NCBI GenBank assembly: GCA_900105225.1
Contig: LT629764.1
Span: 2,621,501-2,685,500, forward strand
Length of the DNA stretch: 64,000 bases
Direction: 5' to 3'
Source: Paenibacillaceae bacterium GAS479
GTDB lineage: Bacteria > Bacillota > Bacilli > Paenibacillales > Paenibacillaceae
Under the pieces are notes generated by a model that was not told where the DNA came from, ran no database searches, and saw only the letters and a program-made list of their open reading frames with translations. Positions 1 to 10,504 of this stretch are shown piece after piece. Position 1 is the stretch's first letter; each line of letters begins with the position of its first letter. A program made the translations under genes and the position numbers.

Positions 1-1655
1 CCAGGCAGACCGGTCACATTGGTGGCGCCAGTCGATAATACAACCGGGATAGAGCCTTGCGGGCCCATATGTTCGATTACATTGCCTGTTACCGCAACGG
101 TGTCGGAGTTGAAAATAAAGATGTCGGTCGATTGGTCGATATTATACATCCCGCCATTGGTGCCGTTGTCATTGCAGTGCGTGTTGAGAAAGATATTATT
201 CGTTATTTGCATATCCTCACAGTTGACGACTTGAAGGTTCAGTCCCTCATTGCTGTCAAAGGTATTGCCCTCGATAACCATCTGATCAAAAGCTTTTACG
301 CTTACTACCTCATAGGAGGCAAAACAGATGGCGCCGGCCTGATTCGTTGTAAAGTCCGATTGGAAGTAGCCTGCCCGGAGAATATAGTTTCCGCTTATTA
401 ACAGGTTTTGAGCGCAGCCTGATTGAGTATCTGCATTGCCCTCCGGCGTAATGACGATCGGGCGTATAGAGCCTGTAATCATGTTGTTTTGGATGAAGCC
501 GTTGATTCCTTTGATCAGCAGCCTTCCTTTGTTGTAAACCGTATTGTTGCTATAAACAAATCCAGTTCCGCAATAGCGGGGGTTGAATACGAAGGAACCT
601 GCTCCGAATGGAGGCACAGCGGTAAACACGATCAGATAAATCTGATTTTTATTGATGTCAAAAGGGCTTCCAGGTGTGGCGTTATCAATTTCCATCTGAA
701 TGACAGGGTCAATTGGAAAGCTGCCATAGGGGACTAGAGTCGCGCTGACGATAGTAGCCTGATCGGCAAAAAATGGGCCTAGCGTATCTCCAGCCGGAAG
801 GGGAAGCGGGGCAGCAGAGCGGAAAGCAATATAGGCGGAGTTGCCTGAAGCGCTAAGAACTGTCATATAAGCCGGAGTCTGAATACTGAAGGTATCGTCG
901 CCGGCATTTTTGATTGTACAGTTTTGGACGTTTGGACCGAGTTGAATATTGTTGAATTGCATGGCGTCAAATATGCTGGACAGCAGCGGAGGGCGAATAG
1001 CGCCGGCCGGTTTCGGACCCGGTATGATGTTGAAATTATCCAGGACGCTGCCGCAAATGCCGCTGCCTTCAATGTAACCAAAGCCGCTCGAGGTATACAG
1101 GGTAATATTCCGAAAGGTTGTGAAGGAGGAGTTGAACACCTGAATGGAATGGGGAGTGATGGCGCTGCCTGACAGCGTAACTAAGTCGCCCACATCGATG
1201 CCCGGGCTTACTCCGGAAACGATGAGTGATGTTGGGTCATCAGGATCAAAGATGGAGGACGTGCCGTTATTTGCTCCTGAGAATTCTTTGTTTTTTCGGG
1301 TGTAGGGGCTGAATACTTCAAGCCGGCCGTAAGCTTGCACAGGGTACCCCTGATCTAGCTTGACTGTGATCGTGTTGGGTGCCGTGACATAGTTGGTAGC
1401 CGTAACGACACCTTGTGTGAAGGGAAGCGGATCATAGTTGATCGTCAGTCCCAGGAAGGTGAAATTGGTGGAATTCCCCACGTTCATCACCCGGGTAAAC
1501 ACTGTCATGATGAATGTAACGCCATCGGCAACGATGGTCAGCCCGTTGGCCCCAAGAATATTTAAAGTAGCGGTAAGGGGATAAACTCCAGGAGCGATGA
1601 CGAGCACGGGCTGCCCCGAGGCAATGGCGTCGTCAATCATGGATTGAATGGACAT
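1..1655 (-). CDS. Right-handed beta-helix (pectate-lyase-like) protein, C-terminus cut off by window edge
   Basis: The minus strand is open from an ATG at 1655 to the window edge, giving 551 residues without a stop. The start follows a GGGAGGT ribosome site 8 bases upstream. The N-terminus reads MSIQSMIDDAIASGQPVLVI and goes on into short beta strands rich in N, G, T and I, with ladder-like segments such as NNTVYNKGRL, GNTFDSNEGL and TNNIFLNTHC. This is the pattern of parallel beta-helix proteins (pectate-lyase-like, tail-spike-like). No signal peptide is evident, so export or spore-surface location is open. Divergent from the glycosyltransferase at 1845. The catalytic activity cannot be judged from the visible part. 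Confidence 0.75.
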   Translation of the reverse strand, partial: MSIQSMIDDAIASGQPVLVIAPGVYPLTATLNILGANGLTIVADGVTFIMTVFTRVMNVGNSTNFTFLGLTINYDPLPFTQGVVTATNYVTAPNTITVKLDQGYPVQAYGRLEVFSPYTRKNKEFSGANNGTSSIFDPDDPTSLIVSGVSPGIDVGDLVTLSGSAITPHSIQVFNSSFTTFRNITLYTSSGFGYIEGSGICGSVLDNFNIIPGPKPAGAIRPPLLSSIFDAMQFNNIQLGPNVQNCTIKNAGDDTFSIQTPAYMTVLSASGNSAYIAFRSAAPLPLPAGDTLGPFFADQATIVSATLVPYGSFPIDPVIQMEIDNATPGSPFDINKNQIYLIVFTAVPPFGAGSFVFNPRYCGTGFVYSNNTVYNKGRLLIKGINGFIQNNMITGSIRPIVITPEGNADTQSGCAQNLLISGNYILRAGYFQSDFTTNQAGAICFASYEVVSVKAFDQMVIEGNTFDSNEGLNLQVVNCEDMQITNNIFLNTHCNDNGTNGGMYNIDQSTDIFIFNSDTVAVTGNVIEHMGPQGSIPVVLSTGATNVTGLP

Positions 1656-1844
1656 ATTATTGTACCTCCCTGGAATGAATCTTTCATTTATATCGTATCT
1701 GTCTAGATCAAGGCAGGGAACGGCGATTATCCGGTCGCGGGATAATTAGACGATAGCGCAAGTAACAGCTGGGCCCGTGTCGGAATACAATTGGAATAGG
1801 CGAGTGCTGGGAAGATAGGACATCATGGAAGGGCGGGGAGCTCA

Positions 1845-2933
1845 TTGCCGACGATCAGCCTTTGTATGATTGTGAAAAACGAAGAGAAACTGCTGGAACA
1901 ATGTTTGCTTTCCGTGCGGGGAGTCGCTGACGAGATTATTATCGCCGACACAGGCTCGACCGACCGGACGAAGGAAATAGCCCGTAAGTATACGGATCAT
2001 GTGCTTGATTTTGCTTGGGTAGACGATTTTTCAGCGGCACGAAACTATGCTTTCAGTCAAGCGAGCCAGGACTATATCTTTTGGCTGGATGCCGACGATG
2101 TGTTGCTGGAAGAGGACAGGAGCAAGTTATTAACTCTCAAAGAGGAGCTTGATTCCTCTATCGATGCCTGTTCTATGTTCTATCACTACTCGTTCGATGA
2201 TCATGGCAAAGTCAACTTGAAATTCAGGCGCAATAGGCTTATCAAGCGCTCGCGGCAATTCAAGTGGCACGGTGCGGTCCACGAATATTTAAGTGTATCG
2301 GGAGACGTAATCGACACGGACATTGCCGTAACGCATAAACGTGTTCATGATGCGAAGGGCCGGAACTTGGCCATCTATGAAAATAAATTGCGCAGCGGTG
2401 CAGAGTTATCCCCTCGCGATCAGTACTATTACGCCAACGAGCTGCGCGATAACGGAGATCATGCGAGAGCCGCGCAACAATATGAGCGTTTTTTAGAGAT
2501 GGAGGAGGGGTGGGTAGCGGATAAAGTCACGGCTTGCGATAAGCTGTCGGACTGTTATTACCGGTTGGGTGAACACGACAAGGAATGCAAGGCAGCGTTG
2601 AAGGCGCTAGAATACGATACTCCAAGAGCAGAAATTTGCTGCCGATTGGGCTATCATTTTTTGCAAAGGGAGAAGTATTCCATCGCTGTGTTCTGGTATA
2701 AACTTGCGACAAGCCTCGAGCAACCGGAAGAGGACTGGGGTTTTCATAATGAGCAATGCTGGACCTGGCTGCCCCATGTTCAGTTAAGCGTTTGTTATTA
2801 CCGGCTCGGCAAGGAACGGCTTGCTTGGGAGCATAATGAACAGGCACTGCGTTTTCGACCACAGGACCAGAGGCTGCTCGGAAATAAGCTGTTTTTCGAA
2901 GAGCGATTTAAGGAAAGAGGAGAGAGCGTATAA
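1845..2933 (+). CDS. Family 2 glycosyltransferase with TPR-like C-terminal half
   Basis: The start is TTG with a GGGGAG site just upstream. The GT-A domain begins PTISLCMIVKNEE, has the nucleotide-sugar motif IADTGSTDRT (residues 33-42) and the metal-binding DXD-type motif WLDADD (residues 80-85). From about residue 190 there are TPR-like helical repeats (YYYANELRDNGDHARAAQQY, CDKLSDCYYRLGEHDKE, HVQLSVCYYRLGKERLAWEH). This architecture is common in Bacillales glycosyltransferases that glycosylate proteins or peptides (SunS-like). It sits beside two threonine-rich collagen-like proteins, so protein O-glycosylation of GPT triplets is a reasonable inference. The acceptor is not shown by sequence. 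Confidence 0.85.
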   Translation: MPTISLCMIVKNEEKLLEQCLLSVRGVADEIIIADTGSTDRTKEIARKYTDHVLDFAWVDDFSAARNYAFSQASQDYIFWLDADDVLLEEDRSKLLTLKEELDSSIDACSMFYHYSFDDHGKVNLKFRRNRLIKRSRQFKWHGAVHEYLSVSGDVIDTDIAVTHKRVHDAKGRNLAIYENKLRSGAELSPRDQYYYANELRDNGDHARAAQQYERFLEMEEGWVADKVTACDKLSDCYYRLGEHDKECKAALKALEYDTPRAEICCRLGYHFLQREKYSIAVFWYKLATSLEQPEEDWGFHNEQCWTWLPHVQLSVCYYRLGKERLAWEHNEQALRFRPQDQRLLGNKLFFEERFKERGESV

Positions 2934-3050
2934 AACTGCTCTGCCGGCAATGGCCGAAGCTCCGCCGTACAGCGACGAAGCTTTGACCTTGCTAAGAAAT
3001 AAATTACGAATCGAGGATACTGCGGCATCAATGGAGTGATGCGGAAAGGA

Positions 3051-5909
3051 TCAGCCGTTCCTTATTGATCGCCGTCTCAACTTAAGGAGCAGATCATGCA
3101 GAGTTCCGCTGAGGCGGAAAGTTTTTTTGGCTATGGCCGGCGAAATTTTTCCGTCTTCCACTACTATTAAGAACTTTTCATCGAATTTGTTCAGCGTCAG
3201 GAGAGCGCTTTTGAACTTGCCTAGTTTAATGTGGGCGATAAGCCGCTTGAGCGTTCCTTCCAGGAAATCGAGACAAGGGTCGGAACGGAGCAGCTTTTTA
3301 ATGTCGCGAGCCAGTCTCAGCGCTTCCGCCTTTTCGGGTCCTTTGAAGGGCTTGCAAGGCAGAACCTTGACGATGCGCACGACGCGCGTGACCTTAATCA
3401 TCTCGCCGTCTTCTCCCCGGGGTCCGGTCGGCCCGGTTATACCTTTGGGTCCGGGGCCGCCTCTTGCACCAGGAAATCCGGCTGGCCCCGTCATACCGGT
3501 TGATCCGGCCGCACCCGTTGAACCGTTCGCTCCGGGCAATCCGCTTGGGCCTGACACTCCGGTGGCTCCGATCGGTCCTGCGGCACCTACTGCACCCATC
3601 GGCCCCGTTGCTCCAGGCAAGCCTGCCGGCCCAATCGCGCCGGTCGGTCCGCTAGGTCCGGTCGCTCCCGTGTTACCGTCAGGCCCAGTCGGCCCGGTCG
3701 GTCCATTTGGTCCCGTCAATCCGGTTGGCCCGGTCGGCCCCGGAATCTCGGGTCCAGTCGGTCCGGTCGGCCCCGGCGGACCATCCGGTCCAGTCGGTCC
3801 GGGTCCACCGGTATCTCCGGTCGGCCCAGTGGGACCGGTCGGTCCGGTTGGTCCGGGAGGCCCGGTAATTTGCTCCACAAGCTTTGTGACGAACGCGCTT
3901 GGGAAAAAGGAAGCAGTTGGCTGAAACGCATTTGCTACCGGGAAATCCGTCGAAGACGTAAAGCCGGTAAGATAGGCGTTCCCCGTCGAGTCGGCAGCAA
4001 TGGACTGCCCGGAGTCGACAGCGGAGCCGCCCAAAAACGTGGAATAAACAAAAGAACCGGCTCCGTTGAATTTGGCTGCAAAAGCATCCGCGCCGTCGGT
4101 AGTTGCCTGAAACGGGTTGGCGAGCGGGAAATTCACCGAACCGGCATCACCCGTCACATAAGTGTTTCCGAACGGGTCCGTAGCGACACCGTTCCCGGTG
4201 TCCGGTCCGATTCCGCCCAGATAGGTAGAGAAGAGGAAGGCGCTGCCAGCAGGGTTCAATTTGCAGACAAAGGCATCGCTGTCTCCGCCATTAGCCAGCT
4301 GTACCGGATTGGACGTAGGAAAGTCAGTGGAGAAGGTTGTTCCGGCGACATAAACGAAACCGAACGTATCAACTGCGATACCGCCGCCTGTGTCGGCTCC
4401 GCTTCCGCCCAGAAAGGTGGAGAAGACGAGGGAGGCCCCACCTGAAGCGAATTTGGTTGCAAAGGCGTCGCTAGCTCCTCCGCCATAAACAGGCTGAATG
4501 GGATTGGACAGAGGAAGATCGGGCGAGGAAGTAGTTCCCGTAATAAAACACTCAAAGGCTGAGTCGACAGCGATGCTTTGGCCAACAGTCGTGCTTGTGC
4601 CGCCAAAGTAGGTCGAGAATATTAGGGAATTGCTGAAGAAGCTCCAGAATATTTCAGTGACAAAGGCAGAGGTCGGTCCGGGAAGCGTTCCTTGAAAGGG
4701 AGCTTCCATTGGAAAGTCGGTGGAGTTGGTGCTCCCTGTCACATAAATATTCCGGTTTGAATTGACTGATACGCCAAATCCGATATCCTCGCCGCTTCCG
4801 CCCAAATAGGTGGAATAATTCAACAACCCTGTAGAATCCAGGCTCGATACAAGCGCATTGGTTCCGCCTGGTGCAACGGGGAACAGGGTAACTGTCGTAA
4901 GTGGGTAGTCGGTTGAAGTTGTGCTGCCAGTCACATAACAATTATCGAAACTGTCAACGGCGATGGATCGCCCAATATCGGTGAGCGAGCCGCCTAAATA
5001 CGTGGAATAGATTAAGGTAGTGCCGGTTGGGTCGAATTTAGTAATAAAAACATCGCTTGCTCCAGCCAATGCGGCCTGGATTGGACTTGCTGTCGGGAAG
5101 TCGGTAGCCATCGTTGCTCCCGTAACATGAGCGTTGTTGGCGGCGTCAACGGCAATGCCGAAACCTTGCGAGTTGCCGTCAGTCCCCCCTAGATAAGTGG
5201 AGTAGCCCAGCACGGGATCGATGATAAGCGGAAGCGACGGATTGTACTGCTCGTGCAGTTGGAATCCGACTGTATCCTGTCCGAACAGGACGTAACCTCC
5301 GTCAATCGGCACTTTTTCCCCATGAATTTCTTGATAGATAAAGGGTTTGCGCAGCTGAAGCGGATATTTGAAGGTCGGAACGGTCAAATTGCCTTCCTCG
5401 TCGAGCTCGACTCCGCCGATGCTCTCGAATTGCAGCCTAATATGATCCGGATTAGCTTCCGGCGCTACAATAAAATCGAATTCCAGCTCATGCTGATTGC
5501 GATAGAATAACATATCAATGCCGGGGTACAGTCCGCTGTACTTTACTTTATCGTAGGTTGGAATGTCGGTCTGCCATTTGGCTGGATCCTGCCCGCGATA
5601 GTAATGTTTCAAGGCATTTAAGGGATCCTGGCCGCAAATAACCGGATTGTTCTGGGCGCCTACAAAGTGCATGCGCAGCCCCCATGTTTCCCATTCCATC
5701 GCTGTTTTGTTGGCGGCTGGAGCCGTGTCCGGCAGCAGTTCACTGAACATCATGGCGATATGGGAAGGGGTAAAGTATAAGGTTGAATCGTGACTTCTCA
5801 AAAGGTAAGCGACTTGCGAATCCGATTGTCCCGCATTGAGTTCAAATACGGGCCGGCTGTTCGGTATTGACCTTAATGGGGCAGCTACCTGCCTCGTTGA
5901 ATCGGTCAT
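3051..5909 (-). CDS. SBBP beta-propeller protein with collagen-like GPT tail (952 aa)
   Basis: ATG at 5909 follows AGGAGG. Residues about 18-235 form the N-terminal domain often found ahead of SBBP repeats ([24 protein letters not shown]). Residues about 236-680 hold seven or eight SBBP beta-propeller repeats of 60-65 residues, each with YSTYLGG followed by GIAVD, VTG and DFPT. Residues about 682-832 are some 50 collagen-like G-X-Y triplets, mostly GPT. The last 120 residues are a basic, helical domain starting [16 protein letters not shown]. There is no obvious signal peptide. Collagen-like GPT proteins in Bacillales are usually spore-surface (exosporium, BclA-like) filaments. Paralogous to the next gene and transcribed in the same direction, 137 bp downstream of it. 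Confidence 0.85.
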   Translation of the reverse strand: MTDSTRQVAAPLRSIPNSRPVFELNAGQSDSQVAYLLRSHDSTLYFTPSHIAMMFSELLPDTAPAANKTAMEWETWGLRMHFVGAQNNPVICGQDPLNALKHYYRGQDPAKWQTDIPTYDKVKYSGLYPGIDMLFYRNQHELEFDFIVAPEANPDHIRLQFESIGGVELDEEGNLTVPTFKYPLQLRKPFIYQEIHGEKVPIDGGYVLFGQDTVGFQLHEQYNPSLPLIIDPVLGYSTYLGGTDGNSQGFGIAVDAANNAHVTGATMATDFPTASPIQAALAGASDVFITKFDPTGTTLIYSTYLGGSLTDIGRSIAVDSFDNCYVTGSTTSTDYPLTTVTLFPVAPGGTNALVSSLDSTGLLNYSTYLGGSGEDIGFGVSVNSNRNIYVTGSTNSTDFPMEAPFQGTLPGPTSAFVTEIFWSFFSNSLIFSTYFGGTSTTVGQSIAVDSAFECFITGTTSSPDLPLSNPIQPVYGGGASDAFATKFASGGASLVFSTFLGGSGADTGGGIAVDTFGFVYVAGTTFSTDFPTSNPVQLANGGDSDAFVCKLNPAGSAFLFSTYLGGIGPDTGNGVATDPFGNTYVTGDAGSVNFPLANPFQATTDGADAFAAKFNGAGSFVYSTFLGGSAVDSGQSIAADSTGNAYLTGFTSSTDFPVANAFQPTASFFPSAFVTKLVEQITGPPGPTGPTGPTGPTGDTGGPGPTGPDGPPGPTGPTGPEIPGPTGPTGLTGPNGPTGPTGPDGNTGATGPSGPTGAIGPAGLPGATGPMGAVGAAGPIGATGVSGPSGLPGANGSTGAAGSTGMTGPAGFPGARGGPGPKGITGPTGPRGEDGEMIKVTRVVRIVKVLPCKPFKGPEKAEALRLARDIKKLLRSDPCLDFLEGTLKRLIAHIKLGKFKSALLTLNKFDEKFLIVVEDGKISPAIAKKTFRLSGTLHDLLLKLRRRSIRNG

Positions 5910-6046
5910 TGCTGTGCCTCCTAATTCCTTTTTTGATCGGATATTTTATTTTTTGTAGGTGAAAGCTGGGAAGGGCGAACGACACCAATTTTTGAAATGG
6001 GCTACCAGTACCTAAAGGCAAGAGTCGGTCAGACAGACAGAGCCCT

Positions 6047-8485
6047 TTACCGTCTCGACCGGCGCTTATTCTGATGCTTCTTGCAGCATTTACGCCGCTT
6101 GTGTCGGCGGCAGCAGTTGATCCGGATGATTTTAACGATTTTAATTGTTTTGCCGGCTGGCCCGCGGCGCCCTCTTAGTCCGCGGGGGCCAGAGGATCCC
6201 GTGCTGCCTTTCATGCCGGTTGCACCGGTTGCACCTTCCGTTCCCGGCAGTCCCATCATCCCCGCCGCGCCGACGGGCCCGGTTGCCCCCACGGTGCCCG
6301 GAGCTCCGGTTGGCCCGGTAACGGAAAGTCCTATCGGCCCTGTCGGTCCTGTGGAGCCGCCGAATCCGGTCGCTCCGGTCGGACCGGTACCTCCAATCGG
6401 CCCAGTAGGGCCAGTCGTTCCGGTCGGCCCCGTTGGGCCGACGGCAACGGCCTCGGTTATTTTGGACACAAATGCGGCCGGAATTGCCTCCGGCGACGAC
6501 TGGAACGGATTCACTATCGGAAAGTCGAACGAGGTTGTTACCCCGGCCACATAGGCGTTTCCACTGAAGTCAGCCGCAATCGATTGTCCCGCGTCCGGAT
6601 TGGAGCCTCCTAGGTAAGTGGAATAGATAAAGGAGCCGCCCAGATTAAGCTTGGTAATAAAGGCATCGGCTCCGTCTGTTGTCGATTGGAGCGGATTGGC
6701 CAACGGGAAATCGAACGAATCTGTAACCCCCGTCACATAGGCATTGGCAAATGGATCGGTTGCGATGCCGAGGCCGGAATCATCCGCGGAGCCGCCCAAA
6801 TAGGTGGAAAAAACAAATCCGCTGCCAGCCGTATTGATTTTGCATACAAAAGCATCGCTGCCCCCTCCAAGAGCGGGCTGGACCGCATTGGCCGTCGGGA
6901 AATCGGTGGACGGAGTTGATCCCGTCACATAGGCGTTTCCAAAGGTGTCGACGGCAATACCTGCTCCGGTATCGTCTCCGCTGCCGCCAAGATAGGTCGA
7001 ATAGAGGAGAGAAGCTCCGGTTGCATCTATTTCGGTAATAAAGGCATCGCTGTTTCCCCCGCCGTACAGGGGTTGTATGGGATTGGCGAGCGGCAGGCCC
7101 GTGCTTGTTGTCCCCGTAATATACATATTGCTGAAGCCGTCAACGGCGATGCCGCTTGCTGAGGTGGAATTGGGGCCTCCAAAAAAGGTGGAGTACAATA
7201 TGGTCAATCCTGTTGAAGCGAGCTTCGTTACAAAGGCGCTGTTCGCTGCGGGCAAAGTCGGCTGTAGTGGATTCTGCAGCGGGAAATTGGCTGAAGCCGT
7301 ATTTCCCGTAATATAAGCGTTGCGGGAGCTGTCCACCGCTATTCCAAATCCTAAATCATCCCCGTCGCCGCCAAGGTAAGTTGAATAATTCAAGACACCG
7401 CCCGTAGGATCGAGACTGGTGACAAAAACGTTCGTATTCAAAGGAGCGACAGGCTGCACGGCAGAAGCAATTGGAAAATCCGTTGAGTCTGTAAATCCGG
7501 TTACATAAACGTTATTGAAGCGGTCGACTGTTATGGAGGTACCCTCGTCAAAACCGCTGCCGCCCAAATAAGTGGAGTAGATCAACGTATTTCCAGCTGC
7601 GCTGAATTTGGTAATAAAAGCATCCGTGTCGCCGCCCAAGCTAGGCTGGATCGCCCCTTGAGTCGGGAAATTGTTCGCCATCGTTCTTCCCGTAACATAG
7701 GCGTTGCCGCTGGCGTCCACCGCGATCCCGTTGCCTACTGTAAATAGATCTCCGCTAAGATAGGTGGAGTACTCCAGAACCGGATCGATGACAAGGGCTA
7801 GGGCAGGGTCGTATTCTTCCCGAAGCTCAAACCCGACCTTGCCGCCCTCTAGGATCTGATATCCGCCATCTATGACGACTCTATCTCCGCTACGCTCCTG
7901 ATAAATGATTGGAGGCCGCAGCCGAATTTGATTTCCACTTACGGTAACGGCAAGGCTTCCATTGTCTTCGACGATTATTTCGTCCACATTATCAAATTCC
8001 AGCACAATGCTTTGGGGATCTCCGCCCGGTGAGAGGATAAAATCGAACTCCAACTGCTCGCCGGACCAGTAGAACACTAGATCAACACCGGAGTAGAGTC
8101 CGCTATATTGGATTTTATCGAAGGTCGGAATATTGGAGCGCCACATGGAAGCATCCTTGCCGACAAAATAGTTTTTGGTCGCTTCCAGTCGGCCCAACCC
8201 TTGAATAAGCGGCTGCTTTTGAGCGCCTGCAAAGCGCATGCGCAGTCCCCATGTTTCCCACTGTCTTTTGGAAGATGAAGTAGCAGTTCCGGGGGGGTCC
8301 TCCCTATGGAGTGGTTTGCCGAACAGCATGGCAATATGTGAAGGGGTAAAATATAGGGTTGACTCCGCGCCTCGCAGAAGATAGGCGACCTGGTCATCTG
8401 TTTGACCCACGTTAAGCTCAAAAACGGGCCTGCCTCCAAGCATCTGTCTCAATTGAGCAGAGTGTTGCAACGGCATTTCCGTCAT
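6047..8485 (-). CDS. SBBP beta-propeller protein with collagen-like tail, paralogue (812 aa)
   Basis: An ATG at 8599 is possible, but the ATG at 8485 follows AGGAGGTG at the right distance and matches the short N-terminus of the paralogue, so I place the start there. The order is the same: N-terminal domain ([24 protein letters not shown]), SBBP propeller repeats to about residue 680 (YSTYLGG, GIAVD, AYVTG), about 32 collagen-like triplets at residues 682-777, then a very basic cysteine-rich tail ([15 protein letters not shown]). The Cys/Lys/Arg tail differs from the helical tail of the other copy and might cross-link or dock to a coat layer (inference). Likely a spore-surface or cell-surface fibre protein. 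Confidence 0.85.
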   Translation of the reverse strand: MTEMPLQHSAQLRQMLGGRPVFELNVGQTDDQVAYLLRGAESTLYFTPSHIAMLFGKPLHREDPPGTATSSSKRQWETWGLRMRFAGAQKQPLIQGLGRLEATKNYFVGKDASMWRSNIPTFDKIQYSGLYSGVDLVFYWSGEQLEFDFILSPGGDPQSIVLEFDNVDEIIVEDNGSLAVTVSGNQIRLRPPIIYQERSGDRVVIDGGYQILEGGKVGFELREEYDPALALVIDPVLEYSTYLSGDLFTVGNGIAVDASGNAYVTGRTMANNFPTQGAIQPSLGGDTDAFITKFSAAGNTLIYSTYLGGSGFDEGTSITVDRFNNVYVTGFTDSTDFPIASAVQPVAPLNTNVFVTSLDPTGGVLNYSTYLGGDGDDLGFGIAVDSSRNAYITGNTASANFPLQNPLQPTLPAANSAFVTKLASTGLTILYSTFFGGPNSTSASGIAVDGFSNMYITGTTSTGLPLANPIQPLYGGGNSDAFITEIDATGASLLYSTYLGGSGDDTGAGIAVDTFGNAYVTGSTPSTDFPTANAVQPALGGGSDAFVCKINTAGSGFVFSTYLGGSADDSGLGIATDPFANAYVTGVTDSFDFPLANPLQSTTDGADAFITKLNLGGSFIYSTYLGGSNPDAGQSIAADFSGNAYVAGVTTSFDFPIVNPFQSSPEAIPAAFVSKITEAVAVGPTGPTGTTGPTGPIGGTGPTGATGFGGSTGPTGPIGLSVTGPTGAPGTVGATGPVGAAGMMGLPGTEGATGATGMKGSTGSSGPRGLRGRRGPAGKTIKIVKIIRINCCRRHKRRKCCKKHQNKRRSRR

Positions 8486-8701
8486 AGCTGCACCTCCTGA
8501 TCGAATTTGATCTGTTATTGTATACTTATCAGGCGAGGGCTGGTACGGGCGTTTGTCAGGAGAGAATCGATTTGGGCAAAATACAGGATAAAAGTACAAG
8601 CAATTGCGTTGAAAAGTCCATGTACGCCCAATCGGAGAATTGCAACAATAAAAGGGGAGTTCACGTGATCATTCCTAATCATCGCTTCAGCGGAGGCTTC
8701 T

Positions 8702-10504
8702 ATGTACAAGAGGATGATAGCGTATACATTGAAATATCGACTGAGCTACCTTGTGATCGTGACCAATATATGTATTGCCATTCTGCCCATCTGCGTGCTA
8801 GGGACAGCCGGCTATATCGCCTATGCGCAAACGTTGAAGCAAGATGCGCTGGACAATATGGAGCAGTTTGTCCTCCAAACGAACAGCCGCTTCGATGATT
8901 ATTTCAACCGCATTGATCAGTTGTCCAAAGCGGTCTTCTATAACCCCAACATTCAGCAAATCGCAGTCTCGAATACGCCATGGCAAGTCTCGGAAACCCA
9001 GTTGAAAAACCTAAGTTCCTACAAGTCGATTGATCCAACCATTAAGTCCATAGGGCTCATCAATTTTGAAAGCAATAACGTGGTCTCCACGGGACAGGTA
9101 ATCCGGGACGAGCTGGACTATTTGGAGTCCAAAAATTTAATGGGTTCGGTCAACGTCAAAATTCAAATTTCTCCCCCATTGGAAGGAGCGGACAAAAAAC
9201 AAGGTTTGCTCGCGTTCAGGCAAGTTAAATCGGTTTATTCCAAGCGATATATGCAAGATATCTACATTGGGGTCATCTTGCTAGACACGCAGTGGATTCA
9301 GAAAATATTACAGACGGGCAGCATGGGCAGCAAAGCGAATCTGTTTATCGTCAACGGCGAGGGGGATTTAATCGGCTCCTCGTCCAATATGGTGAATTAT
9401 GAGTTGGTTCGGCCGCTTATCGGGCAGCAGCCGCCTGAGAGCGTGTCGGATATCCGCTTGGACGGGGTTAATTACCTCTATCAATCGCTTCCGATCAAAA
9501 GTCTGGACTGGAAGTTCATCGCTCTTATCGACAAGGAGAAGCTGCTAGAAAAAGCGAATGTCATTCAATTTTCGGTCATCGGCGTGGTGGCCATCGTCAT
9601 CTTTATCGTTGGCTTGGCGGCGGTGTCGTTTAATATCCGACTCACACATCCTATCACCCGGCTTGTGGACGCTTTTGACAGCGCAGCCAACGGCGATCTG
9701 GACGTCAAGCTCAAATTCACCTACAAAAATGAGATTACAGTCATCCAGGATCATTTCAACAATATGCTCAGGCAAATCAAAAAGCTGACCGAGAATCTGC
9801 TACAGTCCCAGCAGCAGTTGCATCAGACGGAGATGGACAAGCAGTTGTTCCAGTTGAACGGCTTACAGAGCCAGATCAACGCTCATTTTCTGTACAATGT
9901 GCTTCATTCGATCCGGGGAATGTCGATGTCCAATGCCAAAAAAGAGGTCGCGGAAGCCATCGATAATCTCGTCCAGTATTTCCGCTATATTACTCGCAAC
10001 GGCGAATATGTTCTTCTAATGAAAGAGCTAGAGCATTTGGAGCGGTACATCGCGATTCAAAAGATTCGTTTCGGTGATCGCTTGCAGTTTAAGGCGGATA
10101 TGGACCCTTCACTGAGTAGTCGGTCGATCGTGAAGCTGATTTTGCAGCCCTTGGTCGAAAATTCTCTTATGCATGGCCTGGAGGAGAAAGATGGACGCTG
10201 GATCATCCGTATTAGGGCGTATACCGAGAATGATGTGTGGAAAATCAAAGTAATGGACAATGGTGGCGGCATGACGGAGGAGAAGCTGGAAAGTTTGCGT
10301 CAGGAACTTGCCGGCACTATAGCTCCAGCAGAGAAGGAGAGCGGCACGATCGGTCAGGGAATCGGCCTGGCCAATATCCATAAGCGGATACAAATCTATT
10401 ATGGCGAGCCATATGGACTAACCATTAAGAGCTGGAAAAACAAAGGTACGATCGTGACCATTACGGTCCCTCTGAGGGAGAAGGAGGATGTCAGCTATGT
10501 ATAA
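8702..10504 (+). CDS. Sensor histidine kinase, YesM type
   Basis: ATG at 8702 with GGAGG 5 bases upstream. It has an N-terminal membrane segment (about residues 15-40), an extracellular sensor region, a second membrane segment (about 285-310), HAMP (NIRLTHPITRLVDAFDSAA), a His_kinase domain with QINAHFLYNVLHSIR (phosphoacceptor H395), and a HATPase with LVENSLMHGLEE, DNGGGM and GIGLANIHKR. This LytS/YesM-type class usually senses extracellular carbohydrate or its binding protein and phosphorylates the AraC-type regulator encoded next to it. It overlaps the following regulator gene by 8 bp, so the two are translationally coupled. Confidence 0.93.
   Translation: MYKRMIAYTLKYRLSYLVIVTNICIAILPICVLGTAGYIAYAQTLKQDALDNMEQFVLQTNSRFDDYFNRIDQLSKAVFYNPNIQQIAVSNTPWQVSETQLKNLSSYKSIDPTIKSIGLINFESNNVVSTGQVIRDELDYLESKNLMGSVNVKIQISPPLEGADKKQGLLAFRQVKSVYSKRYMQDIYIGVILLDTQWIQKILQTGSMGSKANLFIVNGEGDLIGSSSNMVNYELVRPLIGQQPPESVSDIRLDGVNYLYQSLPIKSLDWKFIALIDKEKLLEKANVIQFSVIGVVAIVIFIVGLAAVSFNIRLTHPITRLVDAFDSAANGDLDVKLKFTYKNEITVIQDHFNNMLRQIKKLTENLLQSQQQLHQTEMDKQLFQLNGLQSQINAHFLYNVLHSIRGMSMSNAKKEVAEAIDNLVQYFRYITRNGEYVLLMKELEHLERYIAIQKIRFGDRLQFKADMDPSLSSRSIVKLILQPLVENSLMHGLEEKDGRWIIRIRAYTENDVWKIKVMDNGGGMTEEKLESLRQELAGTIAPAEKESGTIGQGIGLANIHKRIQIYYGEPYGLTIKSWKNKGTIVTITVPLREKEDVSYV

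Noticed and set aside
2821-3039. Frameshifted extension of the glycosyltransferase
   Set aside because: The in-frame protein already ends with a complete TPR-like region, and the alternative frame shows no similarity to a continuation.
3127-3924. 265-codon plus-strand frame full of GPVGPVGP
   Set aside because: It is the antisense reading of the collagen-like triplets of the minus-strand gene. GC-rich GPT repeats open the opposite frame automatically.
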